Source: JAEXOD01 sp964652025
GTDB taxonomy: Bacteria > Bacteroidota > Ignavibacteria > Ignavibacteriales > Melioribacteraceae
NCBI GenBank assembly: GCA_964652025.1
Contig: CAZYZX010000001.1
Span: 496,001 to 560,000 of the forward strand
DNA: 64,000 nt
Direction of reading: 5' to 3'
Of the stretch, positions 23,736 through 32,971 are shown piece after piece. The notes under the pieces were generated by a model. It did not search any database. It worked only from the letters and a program-made list of their open reading frames with translations, and was not told the origin of the DNA. Every line of letters begins with the position of its first letter. Position 1 is the stretch's first letter. Made by a program: the position numbers and the translations under genes.

Positions 23736-25913
23736 TTACAAAAGTTTTAGTTTAGCTAATTTTACTAATAACTGTTTTACTCCATAGTCATCAAATAATA
23801 CAGTTACTCTTTGCGTATCACCTGTGCCACTTATGGCTTGTATTTTTCCAGTGCCAAAGTTTTCGTGAGAAACTCGACTACCAACGCGCAAATTTCGACG
23901 TTCTTGATCAAAATCATCAAATCCTTCTTGATAGAATTCATCAAAGTAATTTTTGCGTTTGTTCCCTGCTTTTCTACCTGGTCCTCCATTTACATCAACT
24001 ACAGCTTCTAGATCTATTTCTCGTAAAAATCTAGATTTTTCTTGATATGCTACTTCACCAAATCTATATCTAGACTTAGCATATGTTAAATAAAGTTTTT
24101 TCTCCGCTCTTGTTGTAGCTACATAAAATAATCTTCGCTCTTCTTCAATATTTGCATCAGAATCAAACTTTTTGTTTAGTGGGAAAATATCTTCCTCTAA
24201 ACCAGTAACAAAAACTATAGGGAACTCTAACCCTTTTGCCATATGCACAGTCATTAGTGTAATAGAGTTTTCCGCATTATTTAGCTGGTCAACTCCACTT
24301 ATCAAAGAAACTTCTGCTAAAAAGTCTTCGACTGTTGCATTTGGATTTTCTTCAACATATTCTTTTACTGCGGCTAATAATTCTTGAACATTTTCTGCTT
24401 TCGCTAAAGATTCGGGAGTATTTTCTTCCTTAAATAACTTTATAATCTCTAATTCTTCTACTAACGAATGAAGTAATTCATATAAAGGTAAATTTTCCTT
24501 TAATTTAATATATTTATCTAATAAAAGTTTAAACTGCTTAATATTTTTTTGTATTCTTTCTTTTACTTCTATTACTTCAAATATTCTACTCATCGTAGTA
24601 AAAAGAGTAATATTTAAATTTCTACTAAAAGCAATCATTTTACTTATTGATGTACTTCCAATACCTCTTTGTGGAAAGTTCATTATTCTTAACAAACTTT
24701 CTTCATCAAGTTGATTACTTAATACACGTAAATAGGCTATTAAGTCTTTTATCTCTTTTCTTCTATAAAACTCTATTCCACCAATAATTTTGTAAGGAAT
24801 TTTTGTGCGTCTAAAAGCATCCTCTAAAGCACGACTTTGCGAATTTATTCTATAAAGTATTGCAATGTCGTTAAGTCCAATTTTTTTATTGGATATCTCC
24901 TTTTTTATATGTTTAGCTATTTGTAAAGCTTCATCTTTTTCATCAGAGCATTTTATTACAGTTATCGGTTCCCCTTCTGGATTATTTGTCCACAAATTCT
25001 TTTTAATTTGTTCAGTATTATTTTTAATAACAGAATCGGCAGCCCTTAGAATTGTTTTAGTTGACCTATAATTTTGCTCTAATTTAAAAACTTTTGCCTT
25101 AGGAAAATCTGTCTCAAATCTTAATATGTTTTGAATTTCTGCACCGCGCCAACCATAAATACTTTGAGCATCATCTCCAACTACAGATATTTTACCGCGA
25201 TTATTATTTAGTAATTTAAGTAATTCGTATTGAGCTTTATTTGTATCTTGATATTCATCTACTAAAATATACTTAAACTGTTTAACATACTTTTGTAATA
25301 CTTTGGGATTGGTATTAAATAGCTCAATAGGTTTTAATAAAAGGTCATCAAAATCTAAAGAGTTATTTTCTTTTAATCTTTTGTTATATTCTAAATAAAT
25401 TTCTCCAATCTTTTTTTCGTTAGACGTTTGAGCATAATTATCTAAATACTCTTTTGGAGAAATCATTTTATTTTTAAGATTACTTATTTTATGTTGTACA
25501 TTTGAAGCAGATAATCCTTCTATGTTATCGTAGTTTAATAGTTCCATTATGAAAGAAATTTGAGAAACACTATCTTCCCGATCGTATATACAGAAATTAG
25601 CTTCATAATTCATTTTTTTTGCTTCAATGCGTAAAATTCTTGCAAAAATAGAATGAAAAGTTCCCATCCATAATTTTTTAGCATCATCACCAATTAAAGA
25701 AATGATGCGTTCTTTCATTTCCCGTGCGGCTTTGTTAGTAAAAGTTAAAGCAAGAATATTTTCAGGATCATATCCAGTTTTAATTAAGTATGCAATCTTG
25801 TAGGTTAATACCCTAGTTTTGCCAGAACCAGCACCAGCAATAATTAGTTGAGGACCGCCTATGTATTCTACGGCTTTTAATTGCTCCGGGTTTAAATCAT
25901 TAATTTCTTTCAT
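23736..25913 (-). CDS. uvrD: UvrD/PcrA superfamily 1 DNA helicase
   Basis: ATP-driven 3'-5' DNA helicase of the UvrD/PcrA/Rep group, used in nucleotide excision and replication repair. I start it at MKEINDLNPEQ (725 residues); an ATG 15 codons upstream lies inside the promoter region and adds a Cys-rich stretch unlike the family. Motifs: Q-motif LNPEQLKAV, Walker A AGAGSGKT (Lys32), Ia LTFTNKAAREM, Walker B LVDEYQDTN, III VGDDAQSIYGWRGA, IV LEQNYRS, V VTVHMAKGLEFP-like (TLMTVHMAKG), VI VATTRAEKKLYL. The C-terminal 60 residues form the Tudor-like PcrA tail (VSHENFGTGKI). No copy of the lexA palindrome precedes it. The pfkA gene follows after 28 bases. Confidence 0.95.
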   Translation of the reverse strand: MKEINDLNPEQLKAVEYIGGPQLIIAGAGSGKTRVLTYKIAYLIKTGYDPENILALTFTNKAAREMKERIISLIGDDAKKLWMGTFHSIFARILRIEAKKMNYEANFCIYDREDSVSQISFIMELLNYDNIEGLSASNVQHKISNLKNKMISPKEYLDNYAQTSNEKKIGEIYLEYNKRLKENNSLDFDDLLLKPIELFNTNPKVLQKYVKQFKYILVDEYQDTNKAQYELLKLLNNNRGKISVVGDDAQSIYGWRGAEIQNILRFETDFPKAKVFKLEQNYRSTKTILRAADSVIKNNTEQIKKNLWTNNPEGEPITVIKCSDEKDEALQIAKHIKKEISNKKIGLNDIAILYRINSQSRALEDAFRRTKIPYKIIGGIEFYRRKEIKDLIAYLRVLSNQLDEESLLRIMNFPQRGIGSTSISKMIAFSRNLNITLFTTMSRIFEVIEVKERIQKNIKQFKLLLDKYIKLKENLPLYELLHSLVEELEIIKLFKEENTPESLAKAENVQELLAAVKEYVEENPNATVEDFLAEVSLISGVDQLNNAENSITLMTVHMAKGLEFPIVFVTGLEEDIFPLNKKFDSDANIEEERRLFYVATTRAEKKLYLTYAKSRYRFGEVAYQEKSRFLREIDLEAVVDVNGGPGRKAGNKRKNYFDEFYQEGFDDFDQERRNLRVGSRVSHENFGTGKIQAISGTGDTQRVTVLFDDYGVKQLLVKLAKLKLL

Positions 25914-25935
25914 AAGACCTATTTTTTTTAAATTG

Positions 25936-25967
25936 CAAATATAACAAATTTCTTGCAAACTTTCAAA
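25936..25967 (-). promoter_or_regulatory. Candidate Bacteroidota-type promoter of uvrD
   Basis: On the minus strand, TTTG (25964-25967) is followed by 20 bases and TATATTTG (25936-25943), matching the -33 TTTG and -7 TAnnTTTG pattern described for Bacteroidota. The ATG follows 22 bases after the -7 element. Such short A+T motifs can occur by chance here. Confidence 0.45.
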
Positions 25968-26014
25968 AAATTATGCATATTAAAAGTTTGTTATATTTTA
26001 GGTCTTACATATTT

Positions 26015-26043
26015 AAAATCCCTTCTATTATGAAGGGATTTTT
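26015..26043 (-). terminator. Intrinsic terminator after the LPP20-like lipoprotein gene
   Basis: Stem AAAATCCCTTC with GAAGGGATTTT, loop TATTAT, starting 9 bases past the lipoprotein stop. Read on the minus strand the stem runs into TTTTAAAT. It insulates the downstream uvrD promoter. Confidence 0.8.
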
Positions 26044-26051
26044 ATAATAAA

Positions 26052-26591
26052 TTATTTTTTCATTTCATCTTCTAGTTCTTTAAATGTCTGAGAAGATCTA
26101 AAACGAGTGTATAATTCTTCTTGTTTTTGTAATTGTTGCATTAAAGCAGTATTTGCAGCTCCAATAGGATACTCGACTAAAACATAAGCACGCCAATTTT
26201 TGCCATCTTGATATAACTTCTTTTCTTTAACTTTACTACCTGTTAAACTTTGATTAACAACAGTTTTGGTAGCTTGTGTAAATTGTTGTAAAAGTGTAGT
26301 ATTTTCACCTGCTCCAACTTCTTCATCAAACTTTTTTTGTAACCCTTGCATTTTAATTTCAATTTGTTGTGCTACTTTTGTTCTAGCATCGGTTGTAGCT
26401 TTATCAATTGCCAATTGCATATCTTTTGATGTTGCTGTAGCAACTCCATATAAGTAGCTTCCATCTTCTGGTGGTGTTAAGAACCATTCTGGAATTTCTT
26501 TTTTATCTGTTTCTGGTAATGGTTGAGAACCTCCACACTTAATAAATAAAACACTAGCAATAATCATAAAACTTACAAAAAATTTTTTCAT
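26052..26591 (-). CDS. LPP20-like lipoprotein
   Basis: A 179-residue lipoprotein with signal MKKFFVSFMIIASVLFIKC and lipid-anchored Cys19. The mature part has the LPP20 domain pattern: IPEWFLTPPEDGSYLYGVA, then an amphipathic helix with ATTDARTKVAQQIE, and YQDGKNWRAYVLVEYP. A C-terminal Gln/Glu/Lys-rich helix (about 140-179) may form a coiled coil. Family members are envelope lipoproteins of unclear role. The start has a strong GGAGG ribosome-binding site 5 bases upstream of the ATG, stronger than that of most neighbours. It is probably a single-gene unit between the purine cluster and uvrD, ended by a clear terminator. Confidence 0.88.
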   Translation of the reverse strand: MKKFFVSFMIIASVLFIKCGGSQPLPETDKKEIPEWFLTPPEDGSYLYGVATATSKDMQLAIDKATTDARTKVAQQIEIKMQGLQKKFDEEVGAGENTTLLQQFTQATKTVVNQSLTGSKVKEKKLYQDGKNWRAYVLVEYPIGAANTALMQQLQKQEELYTRFRSSQTFKELEDEMKK

Positions 26592-26647
26592 TACACCTCC
26601 ATTATTTTTAGTTATTTAAAGCCGTGTTCAATATAGCATAAATAAAT

Positions 26648-27538
26648 TTAATTTCCAATTGAATTTTTGTGTAAATTACTAGCCTCTATCAATGCCTCAG
26701 TTAATAGTTGTTTAATTACATATTTTCTGTAATTAATATTAGAGCGAATATCATTTATTGGACTAATATAATTATTTATTAATTTACATGCTTCTTCAAT
26801 ATTTTGCGTAGTAAGACGTTTATTAATTAAAAAATTCTCAACTTGTTCAAGCCTTTTAACTATTGGGTTTACACTTCCGGTAGCAATTTTAATTTCATAA
26901 ATAGTATTATTTTCTATTTGTGCTACTAAGGCTAAAGATGCTTTACTTATAGCCATGGAGTATCTCTGCCCAACTTTTCTAAAATATTGGTAATTATATT
27001 TATTCTTTATAGGTATTTTTATGTATGTTAAGTATTCGTTTTGATTTAACAAAAACCTTTTATAATCTATAAAAAAATTATTAAAAGGAATTATTTTATA
27101 TTTATTCTCTTTTTGGGGACCAATAACTAACTCAGCATCTAAAACAGATAAAACAGGTAACGAGTCACCAGCTGGAGAAGCATTACAAATATTTCCGCCA
27201 AGCGTTCCCCTGTTTTGAATTTGAACAGAACCTATTTGTTTTAAGCTATTTACTATTATTGGATAATTGTTTTTGATATATGGAAAATTAATAATTTGGG
27301 TGTAAGTTGTTGCTGCTCCAATAATAAGTTTATCGTCTTCAATTATTATGCTTTCTGAAATTTCTTTAATACTAGATAAGTCAATTATGTTTTTGCAATT
27401 TTTCCATTTTTTTTCTTGAACAAGTAAATCAGTTCCCCCAGCTATAAAATCAAACTTTAATTTATTGTTTAATAATATTTCGTCTAATTCTTTAAGGCTG
27501 GTTGGTTGTAAAACTGTGTAGTTATTTTCATTTTTCAT
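26648..27538 (-). CDS. Molybdenum hydroxylase FAD-binding subunit (CoxM/XdhB type), second set
   Basis: The 296-residue FAD subunit of a xanthine-dehydrogenase-family enzyme, carrying electrons from the Fe-S subunit to its acceptor. The FAD-binding loops are FIAGGTDLLVQEK and LGGNICNASPAGDSLP, and the C-terminal CO-dehydrogenase flavoprotein domain starts near residue 180 (YFRKVGQRYSMAISKASLAL). It overlaps the Fe-S subunit gene by 11 bases and is the last gene of the purine cluster. The subunit order here (large, Fe-S, FAD) differs from the other set in the cluster (large, FAD, Fe-S). No terminator was recognised between it and the lipoprotein gene. Confidence 0.93.
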   Translation of the reverse strand: MKNENNYTVLQPTSLKELDEILLNNKLKFDFIAGGTDLLVQEKKWKNCKNIIDLSSIKEISESIIIEDDKLIIGAATTYTQIINFPYIKNNYPIIVNSLKQIGSVQIQNRGTLGGNICNASPAGDSLPVLSVLDAELVIGPQKENKYKIIPFNNFFIDYKRFLLNQNEYLTYIKIPIKNKYNYQYFRKVGQRYSMAISKASLALVAQIENNTIYEIKIATGSVNPIVKRLEQVENFLINKRLTTQNIEEACKLINNYISPINDIRSNINYRKYVIKQLLTEALIEASNLHKNSIGN

Positions 27539-28031
27539 TGTTAAATTCAGAATTAATTAATGATATAAAATTATTATCTTCAGAAAATGAATAAATAGAG
27601 TCAACTATTTTAGAGTATCCTGTGCATCTGCAAATGTTTCCTCCTAAACCTTCCTCAATTTCATCTTTACTAAGTCGTCCATTTTTTTCGTTAAACAAAG
27701 ATATGGTTGACATAATAAAACCTGGGAAACAAAATCCACATTGAACGGCACCGTTCTCTAAAAAAGAATTTTCTAATAATTTGTAAGATTTCCAAGATTT
27801 TATATGTTCTAAAGTTTTTATATTTTTACCATTAACTTGGAATATTGGAATAAGGCATGAGTTAACTCTTTTCCCATCTAAAAAAACTGTACACGCACCA
27901 CACTCTCCTTTACCGCAACCTTCTTTTATACTAATTAAATTAAAATTATCTCTTAAAACATCTAATAATCGTAATTTTGGGTTTATATCCAAAACAACAT
28001 TTTCATTGTTTAGTGTAAAATTTATTTTCAT
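27528..28031 (-). CDS. Molybdenum hydroxylase 2Fe-2S subunit (CoxS/XdhC type), second set
   Basis: A 167-residue iron-sulfur subunit binding two [2Fe-2S] clusters. The plant-ferredoxin-type cluster uses CGKGECGACTVF plus a later Cys, and the second cluster uses AVQCGFCFPGF and GNICRCTGY. The length is normal for the family. Its stop is 11 bases inside the FAD subunit gene and its start is directly next to the large-subunit stop, so the three subunits are translated together. It passes electrons from the Mo-pterin site to FAD. Confidence 0.95.
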   Translation of the reverse strand: MKINFTLNNENVVLDINPKLRLLDVLRDNFNLISIKEGCGKGECGACTVFLDGKRVNSCLIPIFQVNGKNIKTLEHIKSWKSYKLLENSFLENGAVQCGFCFPGFIMSTISLFNEKNGRLSKDEIEEGLGGNICRCTGYSKIVDSIYSFSEDNNFISLINSEFNNEK

Positions 28032-30323
28032 TTATTCCTCTTCAAATAACTTATTGTAAATCGTTTCTGGTAATATAGGTATTTGATTAAATTCCTTTTC
28101 AAAAACCATCCAGAATGCACTTGCTACTGCTGGAGGTGCAGCAACTAAAGGTAATTCCCCTAACCCTTTTGCACCAAAAGGACCAAATGGATAATTATTT
28201 TCAATTATATTTACCTCAAATTTTGGTGTATCAGTTAAAGTTGGAACAATATAATCATTAAAGCCACTAACATCATAATGTCCATTTTTAATTTCAGTTC
28301 TTTCATATAATGCAAATCCAATTCCTTGTAAACTTCCACCTTGTATTTGAGCAACAGATTGGTCATAGTTTATTGCTTTTCCAATATCATGTGATGTGTA
28401 GTAATTAACAACCTTGCTTTCAAATGTTATAGGGTCAATTTCAACTTCTGCAACACTAGCTGCCCACGAAAAAACTGGATATGCATCTCCCACATAATTA
28501 ATATCATCAAATTTTATTAATGGTGGATGTGAATACTCTTTATAGAAAGTTTCATTTGCAATTATTTTAGATATTTCTAAAAATGGTATAACTATTTCTT
28601 CACTATAAAAATATCCTTCTTTATAATCAAAACTTTTGTTATACTTATTATAAAGTATTTCTTTTAATCTTTTTATAATTTCTTCTGCGGCTTCAATTAA
28701 TAAACTACCAATAACCATAGTAGAGCGAGAAGCTACAGTTGGTCCACTATCAGGTACTAAATCTGTATTTACTTCAGAAAGCAAAACGTCATTAATACTT
28801 ATACTTAACGCATCAGAAAGTATTTTTCTAAATGCAGTTCTTTCTCCTTGCCCCATTTCTGTTTGTGCTGTGAATATTTGTGGTTTACCATCCTCCATTA
28901 TGCTAACTTTTATTTTACCATGAATTTTATTCTCCCCTGTTCCCGTAAATCCAGCACCATGTAATGATAATCCAATTCCGATTCCTTTTAGCTTTTCACC
29001 CTTGTTTCTTACTGGATACACTCCCTGTTTTAATTTTTCTAAAATCGGCTTGTTATTATTTTTATACTCAGAATATTTATTTTCATAATCACTCATCCTT
29101 AAAACATCATTTAAAGTTATAGTGGATGATACACTATACAAAAGCTTTTGCGATGTTATTGTTTCTTCCCCTTGATTAATCAAATTTATTTTTCTAATCT
29201 CTAAAGGAGTTTTATTTAGTTCAAGAGCAATTTTTTCCATAAGCATTTCAATTCCAAAAACTGCTTGTGGTCCACCAAATCCTCTAAATGCGCCATTGGG
29301 TACTGTGTTTGTTGCTAAAGCTTTTGCTTTTATTTTTGCATTTGGAATATAATAGCAGCCTGCTGAAGTTAATGCACCTCTAGATAATACCACCGTAGAA
29401 AGTGTTGAATATGCACCGCCATCTAAATAAAAATCAAGTTCTAATCCAATTATTTTACCTTCTTTATCTATATAAGCGGTGTAATTTCCAGCTGATGGAT
29501 GTCTTTTGGTTGTATATAAAATATCTTCTTCTCTATCATAAAACATCGCTACAGGTTTTTTGCTCTTTATTGCTAATAAAGCAGCATGCCCTCCTAAAAG
29601 TGATGGAAAATCTTCTTTCCCTCCAAATGCACCACCAGTGGTTGACTGTATTACAGTGATTTTATACTTATTTTCAACCATTTTTTCTAATGCATTCTTA
29701 ATATAGTATGGACATTGCATCGAGCCTTTTATTATTATTCTTTCTTTTTCGGGTATTGCAATTAATCCTTGCGGTTCTAAATATAAATGCTCTTGATAAC
29801 CAGTGTAAGTGTTAATTTTTATTGTTTTATATGCTTTTTGTTTAGCTTCTAAAATATTTCCCTTATTAATATTTATTTCTTTTATAATATTATTATCTTT
29901 ATAAACTTTTATATCAGAATTTTCTGCTTCTCTAAAATCGAATAATGCAGGTAGTGGTTCGTATTCTATTTTTATAAAATTTATTATTTCTTTTAATTTT
30001 TCTTTATCTGCATGTGCTAAAAGTAAAATTGGTTCTCCATAATATTTTACCAAATTTTCAGCTAAAAATGGCATATCAAATTCTAAAAAGGCTACTCGAT
30101 TATATGGAATATCTTTATAACTAACAATTGTAAAATCATCCCAATTAATGTTAGAATCAAAATTTATAGATTTTATATATCCATGTGGAATTGTACTTCT
30201 AACAGTTATACCATATATTAAACCATCAATTTTTTCATCTCTAATATATTTTGCTTGGCCGTTTAGTTTTTCTAATGCATCAACTCTTATTTCGCTTCTT
30301 TTAATGCCCATTTTTAGTCTCAT
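28032..30323 (-). CDS. Molybdopterin-binding large subunit of a xanthine-dehydrogenase-family enzyme, second set
   Basis: A 763-residue catalytic subunit that hydroxylates a heterocycle at the Mo centre. Seen motifs: GGAFGGKED, GAFRGFGGPQ (pterin contact region), QTEMGQGERTAF, SGPTVASRSTM, and the C-terminal GAKGLGELPL, whose Glu is the active-site base of the family. The start overlaps the XdhC gene stop by 4 bases (ATGA); an internal ATG four codons later is an alternative. Compared with the 797-residue paralogue in the same cluster it is shorter and clearly divergent, so the two enzymes probably act on different purines. Substrate (hypoxanthine, xanthine, urate or another) cannot be read directly. 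Confidence 0.93.
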   Translation of the reverse strand: MRLKMGIKRSEIRVDALEKLNGQAKYIRDEKIDGLIYGITVRSTIPHGYIKSINFDSNINWDDFTIVSYKDIPYNRVAFLEFDMPFLAENLVKYYGEPILLLAHADKEKLKEIINFIKIEYEPLPALFDFREAENSDIKVYKDNNIIKEININKGNILEAKQKAYKTIKINTYTGYQEHLYLEPQGLIAIPEKERIIIKGSMQCPYYIKNALEKMVENKYKITVIQSTTGGAFGGKEDFPSLLGGHAALLAIKSKKPVAMFYDREEDILYTTKRHPSAGNYTAYIDKEGKIIGLELDFYLDGGAYSTLSTVVLSRGALTSAGCYYIPNAKIKAKALATNTVPNGAFRGFGGPQAVFGIEMLMEKIALELNKTPLEIRKINLINQGEETITSQKLLYSVSSTITLNDVLRMSDYENKYSEYKNNNKPILEKLKQGVYPVRNKGEKLKGIGIGLSLHGAGFTGTGENKIHGKIKVSIMEDGKPQIFTAQTEMGQGERTAFRKILSDALSISINDVLLSEVNTDLVPDSGPTVASRSTMVIGSLLIEAAEEIIKRLKEILYNKYNKSFDYKEGYFYSEEIVIPFLEISKIIANETFYKEYSHPPLIKFDDINYVGDAYPVFSWAASVAEVEIDPITFESKVVNYYTSHDIGKAINYDQSVAQIQGGSLQGIGFALYERTEIKNGHYDVSGFNDYIVPTLTDTPKFEVNIIENNYPFGPFGAKGLGELPLVAAPPAVASAFWMVFEKEFNQIPILPETIYNKLFEEE

Positions 30324-31105
30324 CCTAATTTGTAAATATAAGATTGCATTTGTGCAGCAATTGATAAAGCTATTTCAGAGGCTGTCTCGCCTCCAATATC
30401 TATGCCAATTGGACTATTAATTAAATCAATTTCTGGTTTATTCCCCAATTCCTCTTTTAACATTTCTTTTAATTTGTTAGCTTTTATTTTGGATGCAATA
30501 ACACCTATATATCTATGTTTTATTCCTCTCGAAAGTATATTTTTTACCACTACATAATCATAGGTGTGACCTTGAGTTAAAACTACAAAAAATGAATTAT
30601 CTCTAAAATTGTAATTAAGTGAAAACTTATTATAATCATCTATAATTAATTCATCTGCAAATTCGTTTTTTGTATCAGGACGATTATCAATTAAAACAAC
30701 TTCATAATTTAAGGGCTTTAGAAAGTAAGTTAGTTCTTTACCTACATGCCCGCCACCAAATATATAAACCGTATGTTTTACGTTGTATGTTTCATAAAAA
30801 ATCCACATCTTCCCAGAACACATCATCGGCACAATTTCGGCATTTAACTCGTTTTCAACTTCTTTATCTGTTAAAATATACTCTTTTAATTCCGGTCTAT
30901 TAATTTTTAATTTTTTTTCGCATTCTTCGGCAACTTTTACTTCAATTGCTCCACCTCCAATTGTGCCATAAGCGTTTTTATCTTGGTCTAGTATGTATTT
31001 AAACCCCACTTTGCCAGGAGTAGACCCAACTGTTTTTACAACTGTAGCTATACAATAACTTTTTTTATTAGCTTGTAACTCGTTTATTATTTTTATTAAG
31101 TTCAT
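30320..31105 (-). CDS. xdhC: XdhC/CoxI-family molybdenum-hydroxylase maturation factor
   Basis: A 261-residue XdhC-type protein, which holds and delivers sulfurated molybdenum cofactor to xanthine-dehydrogenase-family enzymes. The N-terminal XdhC domain is seen in TVVKTVGSTPGKVG and YGTIGGGAIE, and MCSGKMWIFYE carries the Cys expected in the family. A Rossmann-type C-terminal domain follows (VYIFGGGHVGKEL, VVLTQGHTYDY, YIGVIASKIK, GIDIGGETASEIALSI). It overlaps both neighbours by four bases (ATGA). It lies directly upstream of the second large-subunit gene and may serve both molybdenum enzymes of the cluster. Confidence 0.94.
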   Translation of the reverse strand: MNLIKIINELQANKKSYCIATVVKTVGSTPGKVGFKYILDQDKNAYGTIGGGAIEVKVAEECEKKLKINRPELKEYILTDKEVENELNAEIVPMMCSGKMWIFYETYNVKHTVYIFGGGHVGKELTYFLKPLNYEVVLIDNRPDTKNEFADELIIDDYNKFSLNYNFRDNSFFVVLTQGHTYDYVVVKNILSRGIKHRYIGVIASKIKANKLKEMLKEELGNKPEIDLINSPIGIDIGGETASEIALSIAAQMQSYIYKLG

Positions 31106-31698
31106 CGTTTTTCCTCAATAAATAAATAGTCATCTTTAGTATCAAAATCCTTTAACACTTCTGGGTAATCACATTCCCAATATTTTACTTTATTTGTAAA
31201 ATTTTTCATTTCATATTTAAGATTAGAATTTATATTAGAATTTAATAAATGTTTAATAAAATTGAAACTAAATATTAATGGATGACCTTTTTTACCTTTA
31301 TAAACCGGCTGAAAAATATCATTTGTTTCGTCAATTTGTGCTATAAAATTTTTATAAAAACTATTAGGTATTGTTGGTTGATCTACAAAATGATATAAAC
31401 AATAATTATTATTTTCAATTTTACTTAATCCAGTTAAAAGCGATTGAAACATACCATTTTTATAGTTTTCATTATAAACTAAATAAACATTTTTATTAAG
31501 ATATTTAGTTATAATCAAATCTTCAATTAAATTCTTGTTATATCCTGTTACAATAAAAATAGACTTAACAAAATCAATCGTCTTATTAATTATGTTTTCA
31601 ATAAATGTTAACCCATTATAATTTAGTAAGGGTTTAAATTCACCCATTCTAGTGGATAGACCTGCCGATAATATTACACAATCGACTATTTTTTCCAT
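31102..31698 (-). CDS. mocA: MocA-like molybdenum cofactor nucleotidyltransferase
   Basis: A 198-residue MobA/MocA-superfamily protein predicted to transfer CMP to molybdopterin for xanthine-dehydrogenase-type enzymes. The nucleotide-binding signature is AGLSTRMGEFKPLL; the metal-binding segment follows in YHFVDQPTIP, and KGHPLIFSF is typical of MocA rather than of protein-GTP MobA. It overlaps threonine-synthase-like and XdhC genes by 1 and 4 bases. E. coli carries the related mocA (ygfJ) in the same purine gene region, which supports the CMP assignment. Confidence 0.9.
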   Translation of the reverse strand: MEKIVDCVILSAGLSTRMGEFKPLLNYNGLTFIENIINKTIDFVKSIFIVTGYNKNLIEDLIITKYLNKNVYLVYNENYKNGMFQSLLTGLSKIENNNYCLYHFVDQPTIPNSFYKNFIAQIDETNDIFQPVYKGKKGHPLIFSFNFIKHLLNSNINSNLKYEMKNFTNKVKYWECDYPEVLKDFDTKDDYLFIEEKR

Positions 31699-32960
31699 TA
31701 ATTTAATCCAAAATAGTTATCAATTTCTTCTTTAGTTAAAGCAGGTGTGTTTTTTGCAAACTTTTCAAAAGATTTTGTATCCTTTAATCCATTACCCGTT
31801 AAAAGCAAAAGTACTTTTTTATTATCACAATTAAAATTTTTTATCATATCATCATAAGCAGCTAAAGTAATAGCCGCTGCTGGTTCTACTAAAATACCAT
31901 ATTCTGCACTTAAAACACGCTGAAATTTTAGTGTAGTCAAATCGTCTATTCTTATTCCAAATCCATTACTTTCTTTTATAGCTTTAACTGCATTATATAA
32001 ATTTCTTGGTGCACCTGCACTTAAGCTATCTGCAATTGTTTCGGAATTTTTATAAATAAACTTTCCTGTCTCTAAATAATCTATAATAGCTGAACCATTA
32101 CTAGGTTGAGTTACAACTAATTGTGGCAACTTATCAATTAATTTAAGATTAAGCAAATCTTTAAATCCTTTATAAATACCTCCTAAAATAACTCCATCAC
32201 CAGCAGGTATAATAATTATATCAGGTAAACCAATATCCTTAAATCGATTATAAATATCATATGCTGCAGTTTTTTTACCTTCTATAGTTATTGGATTATA
32301 CGCAGTATTACGATTGTATAATTTAAGTTTATCAGTATAAATTAAACTTAGGTCAAATGCTAAATCATAATCTCCATTTACTCTAATTAACTCGGCTCCA
32401 TACATCTCAATTTGCAGTTTTTTGGGGGTTGGAATTTTCTCAGGAACAAAAATTAAAGATTTTATTCCTAACCTTGCACTAATTCCTGCAATCGAAGAAC
32501 CTGCATTGCCAGTGGATGCACAAATAATTGCTTTTTTATTTAACTGAATTGCTTTTAATGCTACTAAAATAGAAGCTCTATCCTTATAAGAAAAAGTTGG
32601 ATTTCTTGATTCATCCATCAAGAATAGTTTTTTATTTTTATAATTTATAGAATAAAATAAGCTTGTTAAAGAAATTTTCTCTTTATCTCCTTCACTTATA
32701 TTTTGTAATAAATTATTACTAAAATTTAATGGAAATAACTCTGGTAATGATTCTGGGTCAGCCGATATCGCTTCTTTTATTCTACTAAGATTATATTTTG
32801 TTAGTATATAATCAAAATCATAAATAACATCTAAAACCCCTTTTAGCGGAGCATTCTTTGGAATAGCTCCGCATTTAGGGCAAAGATAATATCCATTTTG
32901 TTCGATATATTCAGAATCAAAATTATCGTTACAATCTGAACATTTATAAAAGTAATGCAT
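31698..32960 (-). CDS. Threonine-synthase-like PLP enzyme with zinc ribbon
   Basis: A 420-residue fold-type-II PLP enzyme. An N-terminal zinc ribbon uses Cys7, Cys10, Cys27 and Cys30. The PLP lysine is Lys126 in PTFSYKDRAS, the phosphate-binding loops are CASTGNAGSS and PAGDGVILGG, and the closing segment is LLLLTGNGLKDT. Sequence alone suggests a threonine synthase, and the housekeeping ThrC reaction cannot be ruled out. However, the gene is locked in a purine catabolic operon (11 bases from ygeW, 1-base overlap with mocA), a place where E. coli has ygeX, the fold-II diaminopropionate ammonia-lyase. A beta-elimination role on a purine-derived amino acid is therefore a reasonable alternative. 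Confidence 0.85.
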   Translation of the reverse strand: MHYFYKCSDCNDNFDSEYIEQNGYYLCPKCGAIPKNAPLKGVLDVIYDFDYILTKYNLSRIKEAISADPESLPELFPLNFSNNLLQNISEGDKEKISLTSLFYSINYKNKKLFLMDESRNPTFSYKDRASILVALKAIQLNKKAIICASTGNAGSSIAGISARLGIKSLIFVPEKIPTPKKLQIEMYGAELIRVNGDYDLAFDLSLIYTDKLKLYNRNTAYNPITIEGKKTAAYDIYNRFKDIGLPDIIIIPAGDGVILGGIYKGFKDLLNLKLIDKLPQLVVTQPSNGSAIIDYLETGKFIYKNSETIADSLSAGAPRNLYNAVKAIKESNGFGIRIDDLTTLKFQRVLSAEYGILVEPAAAITLAAYDDMIKNFNCDNKKVLLLLTGNGLKDTKSFEKFAKNTPALTKEEIDNYFGLN

Positions 32961-32971
32961 AATATTAATTT

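Noticed and set aside
30148..30420. Open frame of 90 codons on the plus strand across the xdhC/large-subunit junction
   Set aside because: Antisense to two well-supported genes, no start signal and no recognisable family.
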